Of a stretch of DNA of 49,843 nucleotides, positions 8,293-16,921 are shown one piece after another. Made by a program: the position numbers and the translations under genes. The stretch is from the NCBI GenBank assembly GCA_002393575.1, contig DGSN01000069.1:1-49843 (forward strand), written 5' to 3'. Within the stretch, counting starts at the first letter, position 1. Each line of letters starts with the position of its first letter. The notes beneath the pieces were generated by a model. It saw only the letters and a list, made by a program, of their open reading frames with translations, searched no databases and had not been told where the DNA came from. Origin of the DNA: Prevotellaceae bacterium UBA4361. Its GTDB lineage: Bacteria; Bacteroidota; Bacteroidia; Bacteroidales; Bacteroidaceae.

Positions 8293-8568
8293 TTACTTCA
8301 ACAAGTCTGTTACGAATGGAAGGAGTGCAATCTGACGTGCACGCTTCACAGCCTGTGCTACACGGCGCTGATACTTCAGTGAAGTGCCTGTGATGCGGCG
8401 AGGGAGAATCTTACCCTGCTCGTTGAGGAACTTCTTGAGGAATTCAGGATCCTTGTAGTCGATGTATTTGATACCGCTCTTCTTGAAACGGCAATACTTC
8501 TTCTTCTTGACATCGATAGCGTTAGGAGTCAAGTAGCGAATTTCAGATGTTGCTTGTGGTGTTGCCAT
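8293..8568 (-). CDS. rpsR: 30S ribosomal protein bS18
   Basis: The 91-residue protein carries the bS18 core YCRFKKSGIKYIDYKDPEFLKKFLNEQGKILPRRITGTSLKYQRRVAQAVKRARQIALLPF, here described by its segments IDYKDPEFLKKF and ILPRRITG. It forms a heterodimer with bS6 on the platform of the 30S subunit. It sits two bases after rpsF and 18 before rplI on the minus strand, the usual order. No priB or ssb gene is inserted between rpsF and rpsR, unlike in Escherichia coli. Confidence 0.98.
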   Translation of the reverse strand: MATPQATSEIRYLTPNAIDVKKKKYCRFKKSGIKYIDYKDPEFLKKFLNEQGKILPRRITGTSLKYQRRVAQAVKRARQIALLPFVTDLLK

Positions 8569-8570
8569 GA

Positions 8571-8906
8571 TTATGCCTCCTTGTTTTTGTTACGACGCTT
8601 CTCAGCATACTGAGCAGCATACTTTTCGTTCTTGACTGTGATGTAGCGAAGCACACGCTCGTCGCGGCGCAACTGCAACTCAAAATTAGCGATCACTGAT
8701 GGCTCAGCCTTGAATTCCACCATTCCGTAGAAGCCAGTTGACTTCTTCTGGATAGGGTAGGCCAGCTTGCGAAGACCCCAGCTTTCCTCGCTGAACACGT
8801 CAGCGCCAGCGTTTGTGAGGACGCTCTTGATCTTTTCTACCGCTTCCTTTGTCTGTTCGTCAGACAAAACGGGAGTAAGGATGAAAACGGTTTCGTACTG
8901 ATTCAT
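8571..8906 (-). CDS. rpsF: 30S ribosomal protein bS6
   Basis: The start MNQYETVFILTPVLSDEQ at 8906 gives 111 residues, the normal family length; an upstream in-frame extension would run into the promoter. The fold is a ferredoxin-like RNA-binding domain (LRKLAYPIQKKSTGFYGMVEF, LRRDERVLRYI). It pairs with bS18 on the 30S platform. First gene of the rpsF-rpsR-rplI operon. The ~70-base leader between promoter and start contains a GC-rich hairpin that could bind the bS6:bS18 complex for autoregulation, as known in other bacteria; this is inference. Confidence 0.97.
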   Translation of the reverse strand: MNQYETVFILTPVLSDEQTKEAVEKIKSVLTNAGADVFSEESWGLRKLAYPIQKKSTGFYGMVEFKAEPSVIANFELQLRRDERVLRYITVKNEKYAAQYAEKRRNKNKEA

Positions 8907-8986
8907 ACTGTTAATAAAATAATGAATAATAATTGTTGAAAAATGGTGCTCGGCGCGAATTTTCACGCAAAGCGGTTGCAAAGGTA
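8907..8986 (-). promoter_or_regulatory. rpsF promoter and leader with candidate bS6:bS18 hairpin
   Basis: On the minus strand TACCTTTGC (complement of 8978-8986) is a -7 box. The transcript leader then contains GCTTTGCG, a loop, CGCGCCGAGC and CACC. The CCG within the paired region recalls the bulged CCG of known S6:S18 leaders. The promoter is firm; the protein-binding reading is tentative. Confidence 0.55.
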
Positions 8987-9112
8987 CGACAAATTTTTGA
9001 ATTCTTGAGATTTCTGGCTGATTTTTTTTCTGAAAACTTTCTCGACAACATAAAAATGCAGCAGAGATTGAAAAAAGTTTTGCAAAAGTTTCGCACTTTG
9101 CTCAAAATTTAG

Positions 9113-9119
9113 TTAATTT
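9113..9119 (+). promoter_or_regulatory. Probable -7 box for the small membrane protein gene
   Basis: AGTTAATTTGC resembles the -7 consensus, though one base short, and lies about 90 bases upstream of the start at 9208. Nothing else is visible between 9120 and 9207. Confidence 0.4.
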
Positions 9120-9207
9120 GCATTCGATATGTGGATAGCAGAAAGCTGTCGGCATGTGTATGTAGGACAATACTTGAAATAAATAATCACAAAAACATAT
9201 TAATACA

Positions 9208-9396
9208 ATGAAAAAGAACCTTGGTATTTTGCTCATTATCATAGGAGCTGCTCTTCAGATTCTTGCAACTTTCGTCCCTGCTATGGGCGATTTGCTGGAT
9301 CAGAATGTTTACACGGCTGGTGCTGCTGTACTGATTATTGCTGGTCTTTTAGTTCACATCTTTGTCAACAAGAAGTTGGGTGTGGATGAGGATTAA
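9208..9396 (+). CDS. Small two-helix membrane protein, conserved hypothetical
   Basis: The 62-residue product has two hydrophobic segments (about residues 5-27 and 35-53) joined by a short polar loop (MGDLLDQNV), followed by a charged tail (NKKLGVDED). Small proteins of this shape are common in Bacteroidota and have no assigned function. It stands alone on the plus strand, between the minus-strand ribosomal operon and rprY, with its own promoter-like box and a strong terminator. The isolated, terminated unit supports a real gene. I cannot say what it does. Confidence 0.8.
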   Translation: MKKNLGILLIIIGAALQILATFVPAMGDLLDQNVYTAGAAVLIIAGLLVHIFVNKKLGVDED

Positions 9397-9427
9397 GCTG
9401 CGGCTTCTAATGAGATAAAAAGAAAAT

Positions 9428-9466
9428 GAAAAATGCGCTGTTCACAACGAGCAGCGCATTTTTTTG
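9428..9466. terminator. Bidirectional terminator
   Basis: AAATGCGCTG (9431-9440) pairs with CAGCGCATTT (9452-9461), flanked by A-rich and T-rich runs. It separates the small membrane protein gene from convergent rprY. Confidence 0.9.
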
Positions 9467-9481
9467 TCGGAAGGAGTTCCT

Positions 9482-10183
9482 TTATTCAGGAATGACGAGC
9501 TTGTAGCCCTTGCCGTGTACATTGAGGATTTCCACGTTAGGGTCTGCCTTGAGGTGCTTGCGGAGCTTGGTGATATACACATCCATAGAGCGAGCGTTGA
9601 AGTAGTTGTCGTCAATCCAGATGGTCTTCAAAGCGTAGTCGCGAGGAAGAAGTTCGTTTGCCTTGTTGCTAAGCAATGCCAACAGTTCGGCTTCCTTCGT
9701 GGTCAGTTTCACCTGTTCGTTGTTGATGGTGAGGGTTTGCTTTTGTGTGTCGAACTGGAACTTGCCAATCTGACGCAGGGTGTTGTTCTTGTTCTTCTTA
9801 CCCATCACACGGCGGAGGATGGCCTCGATGCGGAGAACGACAACGTCCATGCGGAACGGCTTGGTGATGTAGTCATCGGCACCAATCTCAAAACCAGCGC
9901 GGATGTCTTCAGTGAGCGTCTTGGCTGTGAGGAAGATGAATGGTGTTTCTGGGCTTATCTCATGGATTTTGCTGGCGAGAGTGAATCCGTCCATCTTTGG
10001 CATCATCACGTCGAGGATGCAGAGGTCGTAGTGGTTGGTCATGAAGGAGTGGTAGCCTTCTTCGCCATCAGCACAGAGTTCTGCCTTGAAACCTTTTGCT
10101 TCCAGGTACTCACGGAGGAGCATACCGAGGTTTTCATCGTCTTCGCATAAGAGAATGCTTACGTTTTCAAAAATTTCTTCCAT
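9482..10183 (-). CDS. rprY: OmpR-family response regulator RprY
   Basis: The 233-residue protein has a receiver domain (about 8-122) with acidic pocket CEDD (13-16), phospho-acceptor Asp58 in LCILDVMMPKMDG, Thr86 and Lys108 (TKPF). A winged-helix DNA-binding domain follows (about 135-231), with RSMDVYITKLRKHL and the closing VHGKGYKLV. It closely resembles Bacteroides RprY, partner of the RprX kinase, linked in that genus to stress and drug-resistance phenotypes. It is transcribed just downstream of the kinase gene (57-base gap). Identification as RprY rests on overall sequence and on the rprX-rprY arrangement. Confidence 0.88.
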   Translation of the reverse strand: MEEIFENVSILLCEDDENLGMLLREYLEAKGFKAELCADGEEGYHSFMTNHYDLCILDVMMPKMDGFTLASKIHEISPETPFIFLTAKTLTEDIRAGFEIGADDYITKPFRMDVVVLRIEAILRRVMGKKNKNNTLRQIGKFQFDTQKQTLTINNEQVKLTTKEAELLALLSNKANELLPRDYALKTIWIDDNYFNARSMDVYITKLRKHLKADPNVEILNVHGKGYKLVIPE

Positions 10184-10240
10184 AGTTCTGGGTTTTTATA
10201 ATGTTAATAATCTTTTTTGTGATAGGGTAGGAGGGAGCGT

Positions 10241-11785
10241 TTACACATTGAGGAGAGGAATGCGGATGGTGAACTTCGTGCCGATGCCATATTCGCTATC
10301 CACAGAAACGCTACCTTTGTGGTCAGTGATGATTTTCTTCACGTATGCCAGTCCGAGGCCGAATCCTTTCACGTCGTGCAGATTGCCTGTGTGGACTCGG
10401 TAGAATTTCTCGAAAATCTTCTTTACATCGTCTTTCTTGATGCCGATTCCGTTGTCTTGCACCGATACACAGAGGGTTTTGGGTTCATTCCATGTGGAAA
10501 CTGTGAGTTCGAGCGGAGTATCAGCGCGCTTGTATTTCACGGCGTTCTCCATGAGGTTGTGCATCACGTTGGTGAAGTGCATTTCATCGACAAGGATGAT
10601 GGGGTCTTCGGCTTTGAGTGATGAGACAATTTTGCCACCGCTTTTTTCCACGTTGAGAGCAAAGGTGTGAATCACGCCCGAAATGAGTTCGTTGGCGTTG
10701 ATTTCTGTCATGTTCAGATTGGCTTGCTGATGCTCGTACATGGAGAGCTGAAGCACTTTCTCCACTTGGAAACGCAGTCGCTTGGTCTCGTCGTTGATGG
10801 TGGATGAGAGTCGCTTGAGCATCTGTGGCGATTTGTTGACAGAATCGTCGTTCAGCATCTGTGCTGCCAAGGAGATGGTGGCGATAGGTGTCTTGAACTC
10901 ATGCGTCATGTTGTTGATGAAGTCGTTCTTCACTTCCGAAAGTTTCTTCTGTCGGAACATCAGTATCATCGTGATGATGAAGGTGATGAGCAGAATGATA
11001 GTGAAGATGACCGAGGGGAGAAGGAAATGCAGGGAGCTGTAGATGTACTGGCTCATGTCGGGGAAATGTACTTTCAGCACGCCCATCTTCTGCACGGGGT
11101 CGTTCTTGAAGAGTGTTTCTGTGAATGCATATTTCTCGCCTGTTGGTTCGTAGTCTGAGCATTGATAAACACACTGTCCGTTGTTGGTCCACACGGAGAA
11201 GTGGTAGTTGTGTCCCACGCCGTTGTTGGAGAGTTCCTGTTTGAGGATGCCATCAAGTTCTTTGAAGTTGATGCGGTCCTGCAAAGGTCGGTCGCTGGCT
11301 GTGTAGAGGATGGAGTATATGACTTCATCTACGAGGTCTTTCTGATAGTTGTAGCGCTGATTCATGATTTGCTGAAGCGAGCGCGAGAGGGAACGCGACT
11401 TGTTGAAAGCCATGTTTGGACGCTTGGTGAAATACTTGTCGCTGACCGTGGTTGTCGCACTGGTTTCGAGAATCTTGAAGACGCTACCGTCCTTTGCCTT
11501 CACTTGACGAGTTCGCTGGATGGCAGTGGAGTCGTTGTTGACAAAGACGGAATCCGTGGCAGTGGCAATGCCTTTGTAAGCATCCGAACCTTGTTCTATG
11601 TATCGAGCGGTTTCCGACAGTTCGAGTTGATGAGACACACCTGCAAGCGCACGCTTCACCGACTCGTCGAAATGCTGCTTGCGCAAACCAAGAATCTCAT
11701 CCACGTAGCGCATCTGCATGATGAGCAGGCTGAGGAACGAGATTCCCATGATGATGGTGAGTATGGTGATGGTTCTCCTTTTCAT
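10241..11785 (-). CDS. rprX: Membrane sensor histidine kinase RprX
   Basis: The 514-residue product has membrane segments at about 7-25 and 254-277. They enclose a ~225-residue periplasmic sensor region rich in polar residues. The HisKA domain carries the phospho-accepting His295 in NNMTHEFKTPIATISLAAQML. The ATPase domain has N box (HNLMENAVKY), G1 (DNGIGI) and G2 (GFGLGLAYV). It is the cognate kinase of the downstream OmpR-type regulator. The pair matches Bacteroides RprX/RprY. The signal sensed is not evident from the sequence. Confidence 0.88.
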   Translation of the reverse strand: MKRRTITILTIIMGISFLSLLIMQMRYVDEILGLRKQHFDESVKRALAGVSHQLELSETARYIEQGSDAYKGIATATDSVFVNNDSTAIQRTRQVKAKDGSVFKILETSATTTVSDKYFTKRPNMAFNKSRSLSRSLQQIMNQRYNYQKDLVDEVIYSILYTASDRPLQDRINFKELDGILKQELSNNGVGHNYHFSVWTNNGQCVYQCSDYEPTGEKYAFTETLFKNDPVQKMGVLKVHFPDMSQYIYSSLHFLLPSVIFTIILLITFIITMILMFRQKKLSEVKNDFINNMTHEFKTPIATISLAAQMLNDDSVNKSPQMLKRLSSTINDETKRLRFQVEKVLQLSMYEHQQANLNMTEINANELISGVIHTFALNVEKSGGKIVSSLKAEDPIILVDEMHFTNVMHNLMENAVKYKRADTPLELTVSTWNEPKTLCVSVQDNGIGIKKDDVKKIFEKFYRVHTGNLHDVKGFGLGLAYVKKIITDHKGSVSVDSEYGIGTKFTIRIPLLNV

Positions 11786-11851
11786 TGTCTATGAATTAAT
11801 ATGGAACAGGTCTTGTGAGTTTTCTCCTGTTTCCTTGAACATTGCGCTGCA

Positions 11852-11859
11852 AAGTAAAT
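11852..11859 (-). promoter_or_regulatory. Probable -7 box for rprX-rprY
   Basis: On the minus strand the sequence reads TTTACTTTGC, close to TAnnTTTG, about 65 bases upstream of the rprX start. Confidence 0.45.
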
Positions 11860-11910
11860 TAAGAAGTGTGAAATGTCAAAATAATTAGTTCGTTTAATTT
11901 AAAATTAAAT

Positions 11911-11947
11911 AAAAAAGTCGAGAAAATTAACATTTCTCGACTTTTGA
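11911..11947 (-). terminator. Terminator after EF-G2
   Basis: AAAAGTCGAGAAA (11913-11925) and TTTCTCGACTTTT (11933-11945) form a 13-bp stem immediately downstream of the EF-G2 stop on the minus strand. Confidence 0.85.
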
Positions 11948-11968
11948 ATTATTATTTTGTTTATTACG

Positions 11969-14131
11969 TTAGTCTTCGTCCTTGCTCTGCTCTTCGAATT
12001 CCTTGATGAGCTTGTTCTGAATGTCTGTAGGAACAAGTTCGTAGTTGGAGAATTTCATAGAGAAGGAAGCACGTCCACCCGTGATGGATGAGAGAGCGGT
12101 TGAGTAGTTGGAGAGTTCCTTGAGAGGTACTTTGGCGTTGAGTGTGTCGATACCCTTATCGCTGGATGAACCAACAATCATGCCACGGCGACCTTGGAGG
12201 TCACTCATCACGTCACCCATGCGGTCGCTTGGAACGATTACTTCCACATCGTAGATTGGTTCGAGCAACTTTGGACCAGCATTCTTGAAGGCATCAGCAA
12301 ATGCGTGACGACCAGCCAGCATGAAGGAAAGTTCGTTAGAGTCAACTGGATGCATCTTACCATCATAAACAATGACGCGAACATCGCGTGCGTAGCTACC
12401 AGTCAGTGGACCCTGCTCCATACGAGCCATGATACCCTTCAGGATAGCAGGCATGAAACGAGCATCGATAGCACCACCCACAACGGAGTTGATGTAAACG
12501 AGTTTGCCACCCCATTCCAGGTCGTATTCTTCCTTACCCTTAGCGGTAATCTTGAATTCCTGACCGCCAAACTTGTAAACTGTTGGGTCTGGCATTCCTT
12601 CTTCGTAAGGCTCAACGATGAGGTGAACTTCACCGAACTGACCTGCACCACCCGACTGCTTCTTGTGGCGATAGTCAGCACGTGCAGCCTTTGTGATTGT
12701 CTCACGATATGGAATCTTTTGCTCGAAGAAGTTAATCTTGATTTTCTCGTTGTTTTCCATGCGCCACTTGAGTGTGCGGAGGTGGAACTCGCCCTGGCCT
12801 TTCACGAGGGTTTGCTTCAGTTCCTTGCTCTGCTCAACTACCCATGTTGGGTCTTCCTGGCTCATCTTCTGGATGGCAGCCATCATCTTTTCAGATTCGC
12901 TCTCGTTCTCAGCCTTCACCGCACGGATGTAGCGAGGTTCTGGATACTTCACGAGGTCGAACTGCCAATCGATGTCCTTGCCTACGAGTGTGTTGCCTGT
13001 GCGAACATCCTTCAGTTTCACTGTGCAACCGATGTCGCCTGCAACGAGTTCTTCCACCTTAATGCGGTTGGCACCGGCACAAGCATAGAGCTGAGCCATG
13101 CGCTCCTTCGAACCACGGTCGGAGTTGGTGAGGTCGTCACCTTCGTGAACCTTACCGCTGAGTACCTTGAAATACTGCACACCACCAATGTGTGGTTCGT
13201 TAGCGGTCTTGAAGAAATAGAGCGCTGTAGGGCCATTGGAATCTGGAGCGATTTCTTCGCCAGCCTTGTTCTTTGGCTTTGGCATTTCGTCAACGAATGG
13301 CACGACATTGCCGAGGAATTCCATCAAGCGGCGAACACCCATGTCCTTCACGGCGCAAACGCAGAATACAGGGAAAATGGAGCGTGTAACCAAACCTTTG
13401 CGGATTCCTTCGCGCATTTCGTCTTCTGTGAGGCTTTCGCTTTCGAAGAACTTTTCCATCAGGGTTTCGTCGTTTTCAGCAGCAGCCTCCACAAGTGCGT
13501 GGTGGAGTTCCATTGCCTTGTCCATTTCGCTTGCAGGGATGTCCTCAATGATAGGCGCACCACCTTCAGGCTTCCATGAATACTTCTTCATGAGAAGAAC
13601 GTCGATGAGAGAGTTGAATTCGGGACCTTCGTTGAGAGGGTACTGTATCTGAACCACCTTCTGGTCGCCGAACTGCTCTTTGAGCTGTTCAACAGTGTTG
13701 TGGAAGTCGCACTTCTCTGAGTCGAGCTGGTTCACCAGGAAGATGACAGGCTTGCCGAGTTTTTCTGTATAGCGGAAGTGGTTCTGCGTACCAACTTCAG
13801 GACCATACTGACCGTTGATGAGCAATACAGCGGTGTCGGTCACGGTGAGGGCTGTGAGTGCTGCGCCCACGAAGTCGTCAGCACCTGGGCAGTCGATGAT
13901 GTTGAGCTTCTTTCCATTCCATTCTGTATGGAAAACAGTGGAGAATACTGAGTAGCCGTATTCCTGTTCAACAGGGAAATAGTCGCTGACAGTGTTCTTC
14001 ATTGTGATTCTACCACGGCGGCTAATGATGCCAGCCTCATAGAGCAAGGCCTCGGTGAGAGTGGTCTTGCCCGCACCGTCATTGCCAAGCAATGCGATGT
14101 TTTTGATCTCGTTCGATTGATAAACTTTCAT
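11969..14131 (-). CDS. fusA2: EF-G paralogue lacking the catalytic histidine (EF-G2)
   Basis: The 720-residue protein has all EF-G domains: G domain (1-270), domain II (about 290-380), III, IV and V to the end. The G1 loop is GNDGAGKT (16-23). The G3 motif, normally DTPGHVDF, reads DCPGADDF (80-87), so the catalytic His is Ala84. The G4 motif NKMD reads NQLD (134-137). These are hallmarks of the Bacteroidota paralogue EF-G2. In Bacteroides thetaiotaomicron this is reported to translocate without GTP hydrolysis, to be induced during carbon limitation under the regulator Cur, and to aid gut colonisation. Here it stands alone between a GH2 gene and rprXY. Function is carried over from that work; the missing residues are seen directly. 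Confidence 0.93.
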   Translation of the reverse strand: MKVYQSNEIKNIALLGNDGAGKTTLTEALLYEAGIISRRGRITMKNTVSDYFPVEQEYGYSVFSTVFHTEWNGKKLNIIDCPGADDFVGAALTALTVTDTAVLLINGQYGPEVGTQNHFRYTEKLGKPVIFLVNQLDSEKCDFHNTVEQLKEQFGDQKVVQIQYPLNEGPEFNSLIDVLLMKKYSWKPEGGAPIIEDIPASEMDKAMELHHALVEAAAENDETLMEKFFESESLTEDEMREGIRKGLVTRSIFPVFCVCAVKDMGVRRLMEFLGNVVPFVDEMPKPKNKAGEEIAPDSNGPTALYFFKTANEPHIGGVQYFKVLSGKVHEGDDLTNSDRGSKERMAQLYACAGANRIKVEELVAGDIGCTVKLKDVRTGNTLVGKDIDWQFDLVKYPEPRYIRAVKAENESESEKMMAAIQKMSQEDPTWVVEQSKELKQTLVKGQGEFHLRTLKWRMENNEKIKINFFEQKIPYRETITKAARADYRHKKQSGGAGQFGEVHLIVEPYEEGMPDPTVYKFGGQEFKITAKGKEEYDLEWGGKLVYINSVVGGAIDARFMPAILKGIMARMEQGPLTGSYARDVRVIVYDGKMHPVDSNELSFMLAGRHAFADAFKNAGPKLLEPIYDVEVIVPSDRMGDVMSDLQGRRGMIVGSSSDKGIDTLNAKVPLKELSNYSTALSSITGGRASFSMKFSNYELVPTDIQNKLIKEFEEQSKDED

Positions 14132-14211
14132 TGTAGGTAATATATTTAATGGTGTTAGTATTTATGAAGATACGTAACTTTTTAGGGCAGGTTGTAGGCC
14201 TGCTCTTCAAA

Positions 14212-14253
14212 AACGGGCGCAAATTACAGAAAAATCACGAATTTGTGCCCGTT
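14212..14253 (-). terminator. GH2 terminator hairpin overlapping the EF-G2 promoter
   Basis: AACGGGCGCAAATT (14212-14225) and AATTTGTGCCCGTT (14240-14253) form an inverted repeat with one mismatch. Read on the minus strand it follows the GH2 stop and runs into TTTTT, so it works as a terminator. Its downstream arm also includes TGTAATTTGC, the best -7-like box for EF-G2. A second small hairpin (GCAGG/CCTGC, about 14188-14203) lies in the resulting leader. Confidence 0.65.
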
Positions 14254-14285
14254 CAGAAATATGTTGTATAACATTTTTATTGATT

Positions 14286-16637
14286 TTACTCCGATTTGAG
14301 TATGACAACGACGGGTTCTGCCATGCCTTCCACCTCTAATTTGAGTCGAATTGTGCCTGCTTTGCGTGTTGTTTGCACGATTGCCATAGCACGTCCGAAG
14401 TAGGTGTTGTCTTCCTTCGAGGTGAATGGAGTGGTGCGCCGGAGGTCACTATTGATGAGTCCGATGAGTTTGCCTTCTCCTTCTATGCTGCCCTTCACTT
14501 TGCGGTTCAGGTGCTGCACGAGTGTGCCGTCTTTGTCGAGCAGTTCCAATTGGATATAGCTCAAGTCCTGCCCGTCGGCTTTCAGTGTGGTGCGGTCAGG
14601 CGTAGCTTTCAGTGCCGCGGGTTGGCCAGCAGTCTTGATTTCGAAATAAGCCACGGTGTCGGTGCCGTTCACTCCCTTTGCATAGATTCTTCCTGGATTG
14701 AAAGGTACATTCCACACGATGGTATGGTTGGGAAAGTCCTTCGTCTCCTTCACGCCCATTTCGTTGCCATTCACGTAGAGCACCACTTTCTCGCAGTTGG
14801 TGATGGTGTTCACTTCCATCATCAATCCTTCATAATTAGCAGGAAAATTCCAGATGCTTGCCATGCGAGGCCATTGCCACAGGTCGCGTCCGTGGTCAAT
14901 GTCCAAGCGCTGGTCTTTCACCGCAATGCTGACAAGCGGCTTGTCCTTGTTCCACATTGCGCGATGGAAAGCAGCTCGTGGCTTTTCAACCATGTTGATG
15001 TCCAAGAGTCCCGTGGGCCAGCCATGACTTGGCCATCCAGCCTCGCCGATGTAGTCCATGCCCGACCACAGGAATCCTCCTGCAATCCATTCGTTTTCTT
15101 CGATGATGTTCCAAGGGTTGTTGGTGTCGTAGGCACGGATGTTGCCTTCTGCACCGCAGAAATAGGGCAGTTCTTCCGTCACGATGAATTTTCTTTCGGG
15201 AAACTTCTTGTGGTCGCTCAGCATTCGGGCTTCCAGATAGTTGTAGCCCACCACGTCGGTCACTCCCGAAAACTGCTCGTTGTGGCGATTCTGACAAGCC
15301 AAGCACACTTGTCGGCTCGGTTCTAATTCATGGATGAAGTCCTGCAACATCTTTGCGCGAGCCACTCCTTCTCCCGTTCCGTCCCATGCTTCCTGCAATT
15401 CGTTGCCTTCGCTCCAGATTGCCACGCAAGGGTGATTGCGGTCGCGAATAATCATATTGCTCAGGTCGGCTTTCCACCATTCATCAAAGTACTCAGCATA
15501 GTAGCCCGACTTCCATTTGTCGAAAGCCTCGTCGATGACAATGAATCCCATTTCGTCGCACAAGTCAAGAAACTCAGGGGCTGGTTGGTTGTGGCTGCAA
15601 CGAATGGCATTCACACCGAATTCCTTGCAAATCTCCAGTCGCCTTTGCATGGAACGATAGGGCAGGGCTGCACCTAAAGATGCGTCGTCCTGGTGCATGC
15701 AGAAGCCTTTCAGCTTCAGTTGCTTGCCATTAAGCAGAAAGCCGCGGTCGGCTGTGAACTCGCATTTTCTCACGCCGAATGTGCTTTCATAACTATCCAC
15801 TTTCTTCGAGCCAGCATAGACCTCCGTTGTCAGACGATAGACGTAGGGCGTTTCCACCGACCAAAGCTGGCAGCCTTTGAGAATCAGTTCGGTGTGAAAA
15901 TCCACTTTTGCTCCTTTTGCAACGCTCAGAGTTTGTTTCTTGCTTTTCACAAGCGTTTTCCCCTTGTCGTCCTTCACGATTTGCACCACGCTCAGCGTCT
16001 TATTCGTTTCGCTTTCGTTCTCCACGGTAGTTCTCACGGCTACTGTGGATTGTGCTTCAGATACCTTTGGGGTTGTGATGTAAGTGCCGTAGGTCTGCAC
16101 ATGCACGGGATTCGACTTCAGAATCCATGCGTGGCGATAGATTCCTCCACCCGTGTACCAACGGGCATGTTGGTCATTGCCATCCTTGTTGTTGGCTCGG
16201 ACGGCAATCACGTTTTCACCTCCATATATTATATAAGGAGTAAGGTCGTATTCAAGATAGCAGAAACCGTAAGGCCGAAATCCCAGATGATGGCCGTTGA
16301 TATACACGTCGCTGCGGTTGTAGATGCCATCGAACAGCACAGAAATCTTCTTCCCCTCATCTTTCTTGCTCACTTCAAAAGTCTTTCTGTACCAACCGAC
16401 GCCTCCGTGCAAATGCGCAATGGAACCCGAAACCTTGCTATCAAATTCCTGGCTGATACACCAATCATGAGGCAATTGCACGTCTTGCCATTGACTGTCG
16501 TCGAAATTCTTTGCCGAGTTGGACTTGGAATCCTGGTTAAGCGAGAATTTCCAGTCGAAATCGAAATTCGTTTTGCTTCGCTGAGCCACTGCAACGAGTG
16601 GAAGCAACAGGAAAAGGAGTGTGAGGCGATATTTCAT
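14286..16637 (-). CDS. Secreted glycoside hydrolase family 2 (beta-galactosidase-like)
   Basis: The 783-residue product has a signal peptide (MKYRLTLLFLLLPLVAVAQ). A GH2 sugar-binding jelly roll covers about 24-180 (FDWKF, LPHDW, GWYRKTF, FDGIYNRSDVYINGH). An Ig-like domain follows (about 190-290), then a TIM barrel (about 295-560). The acid/base is Glu413 in WSEGNE and the likely nucleophile Glu488 in FIVTEELPYF. DUF4982-like and Ig-like C-terminal domains follow. GH2 enzymes of this layout include exo-acting beta-galactosidases, beta-glucuronidases and others; the exact substrate cannot be read from sequence. It is divergent from the GH115 gene, which suggests shared control and a role in xylan-type hemicellulose breakdown. 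Confidence 0.88.
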   Translation of the reverse strand: MKYRLTLLFLLLPLVAVAQRSKTNFDFDWKFSLNQDSKSNSAKNFDDSQWQDVQLPHDWCISQEFDSKVSGSIAHLHGGVGWYRKTFEVSKKDEGKKISVLFDGIYNRSDVYINGHHLGFRPYGFCYLEYDLTPYIIYGGENVIAVRANNKDGNDQHARWYTGGGIYRHAWILKSNPVHVQTYGTYITTPKVSEAQSTVAVRTTVENESETNKTLSVVQIVKDDKGKTLVKSKKQTLSVAKGAKVDFHTELILKGCQLWSVETPYVYRLTTEVYAGSKKVDSYESTFGVRKCEFTADRGFLLNGKQLKLKGFCMHQDDASLGAALPYRSMQRRLEICKEFGVNAIRCSHNQPAPEFLDLCDEMGFIVIDEAFDKWKSGYYAEYFDEWWKADLSNMIIRDRNHPCVAIWSEGNELQEAWDGTGEGVARAKMLQDFIHELEPSRQVCLACQNRHNEQFSGVTDVVGYNYLEARMLSDHKKFPERKFIVTEELPYFCGAEGNIRAYDTNNPWNIIEENEWIAGGFLWSGMDYIGEAGWPSHGWPTGLLDINMVEKPRAAFHRAMWNKDKPLVSIAVKDQRLDIDHGRDLWQWPRMASIWNFPANYEGLMMEVNTITNCEKVVLYVNGNEMGVKETKDFPNHTIVWNVPFNPGRIYAKGVNGTDTVAYFEIKTAGQPAALKATPDRTTLKADGQDLSYIQLELLDKDGTLVQHLNRKVKGSIEGEGKLIGLINSDLRRTTPFTSKEDNTYFGRAMAIVQTTRKAGTIRLKLEVEGMAEPVVVILKSE

Positions 16638-16670
16638 GCTTTATTTAGTTAGATGGTTAGATTTCTATTG

Positions 16671-16678
16671 CAAAAGTA
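16671..16678 (-). promoter_or_regulatory. -7 box for the GH2 gene
   Basis: On the minus strand TACTTTTGC matches TAnnTTTG, 33 bases upstream of the GH2 start. The 284-base divergent region also holds palindromic TGTAACATGTTACA-like words around 16735-16775 that could be regulator sites. Confidence 0.6.
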
Positions 16679-16826
16679 AGCATATTTTTTCAAAAACACT
16701 TTGTAACATACCTAAAAAATGTTCGATGATACAAATCAACAAAATTTGGTAACATCGAAAATGTAACATGTTACATATTGGCAATATTATAAAATATATG
16801 ATAAAATGGGCTTGCCGTTCTTTTTG

Positions 16827-16834
16827 TAACTTTG
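16827..16834 (+). promoter_or_regulatory. -7 box for the GH115 gene
   Basis: TAACTTTGC matches the Bacteroidota -7 box and lies 87 bases upstream of the ATG at 16922. Confidence 0.65.
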
Positions 16835-16921
16835 CACTATCCGAATAAATATCCTCGGCAAAAGCGTAGGACAAAGTTGAACAGGTCCTTTCCCTCTGAA
16901 TTATCACAAAACAAAATCTAT

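Noticed and set aside
9464..10150. 228-codon plus-strand frame over rprY
   Set aside because: Mirror of the response-regulator gene; the product lacks any known fold signature.
12194..13579. 461-codon open frame antisense to EF-G2
   Set aside because: Lies entirely inside EF-G2, has no ribosome site or family resemblance, and arises from the biased codons of a conserved gene.
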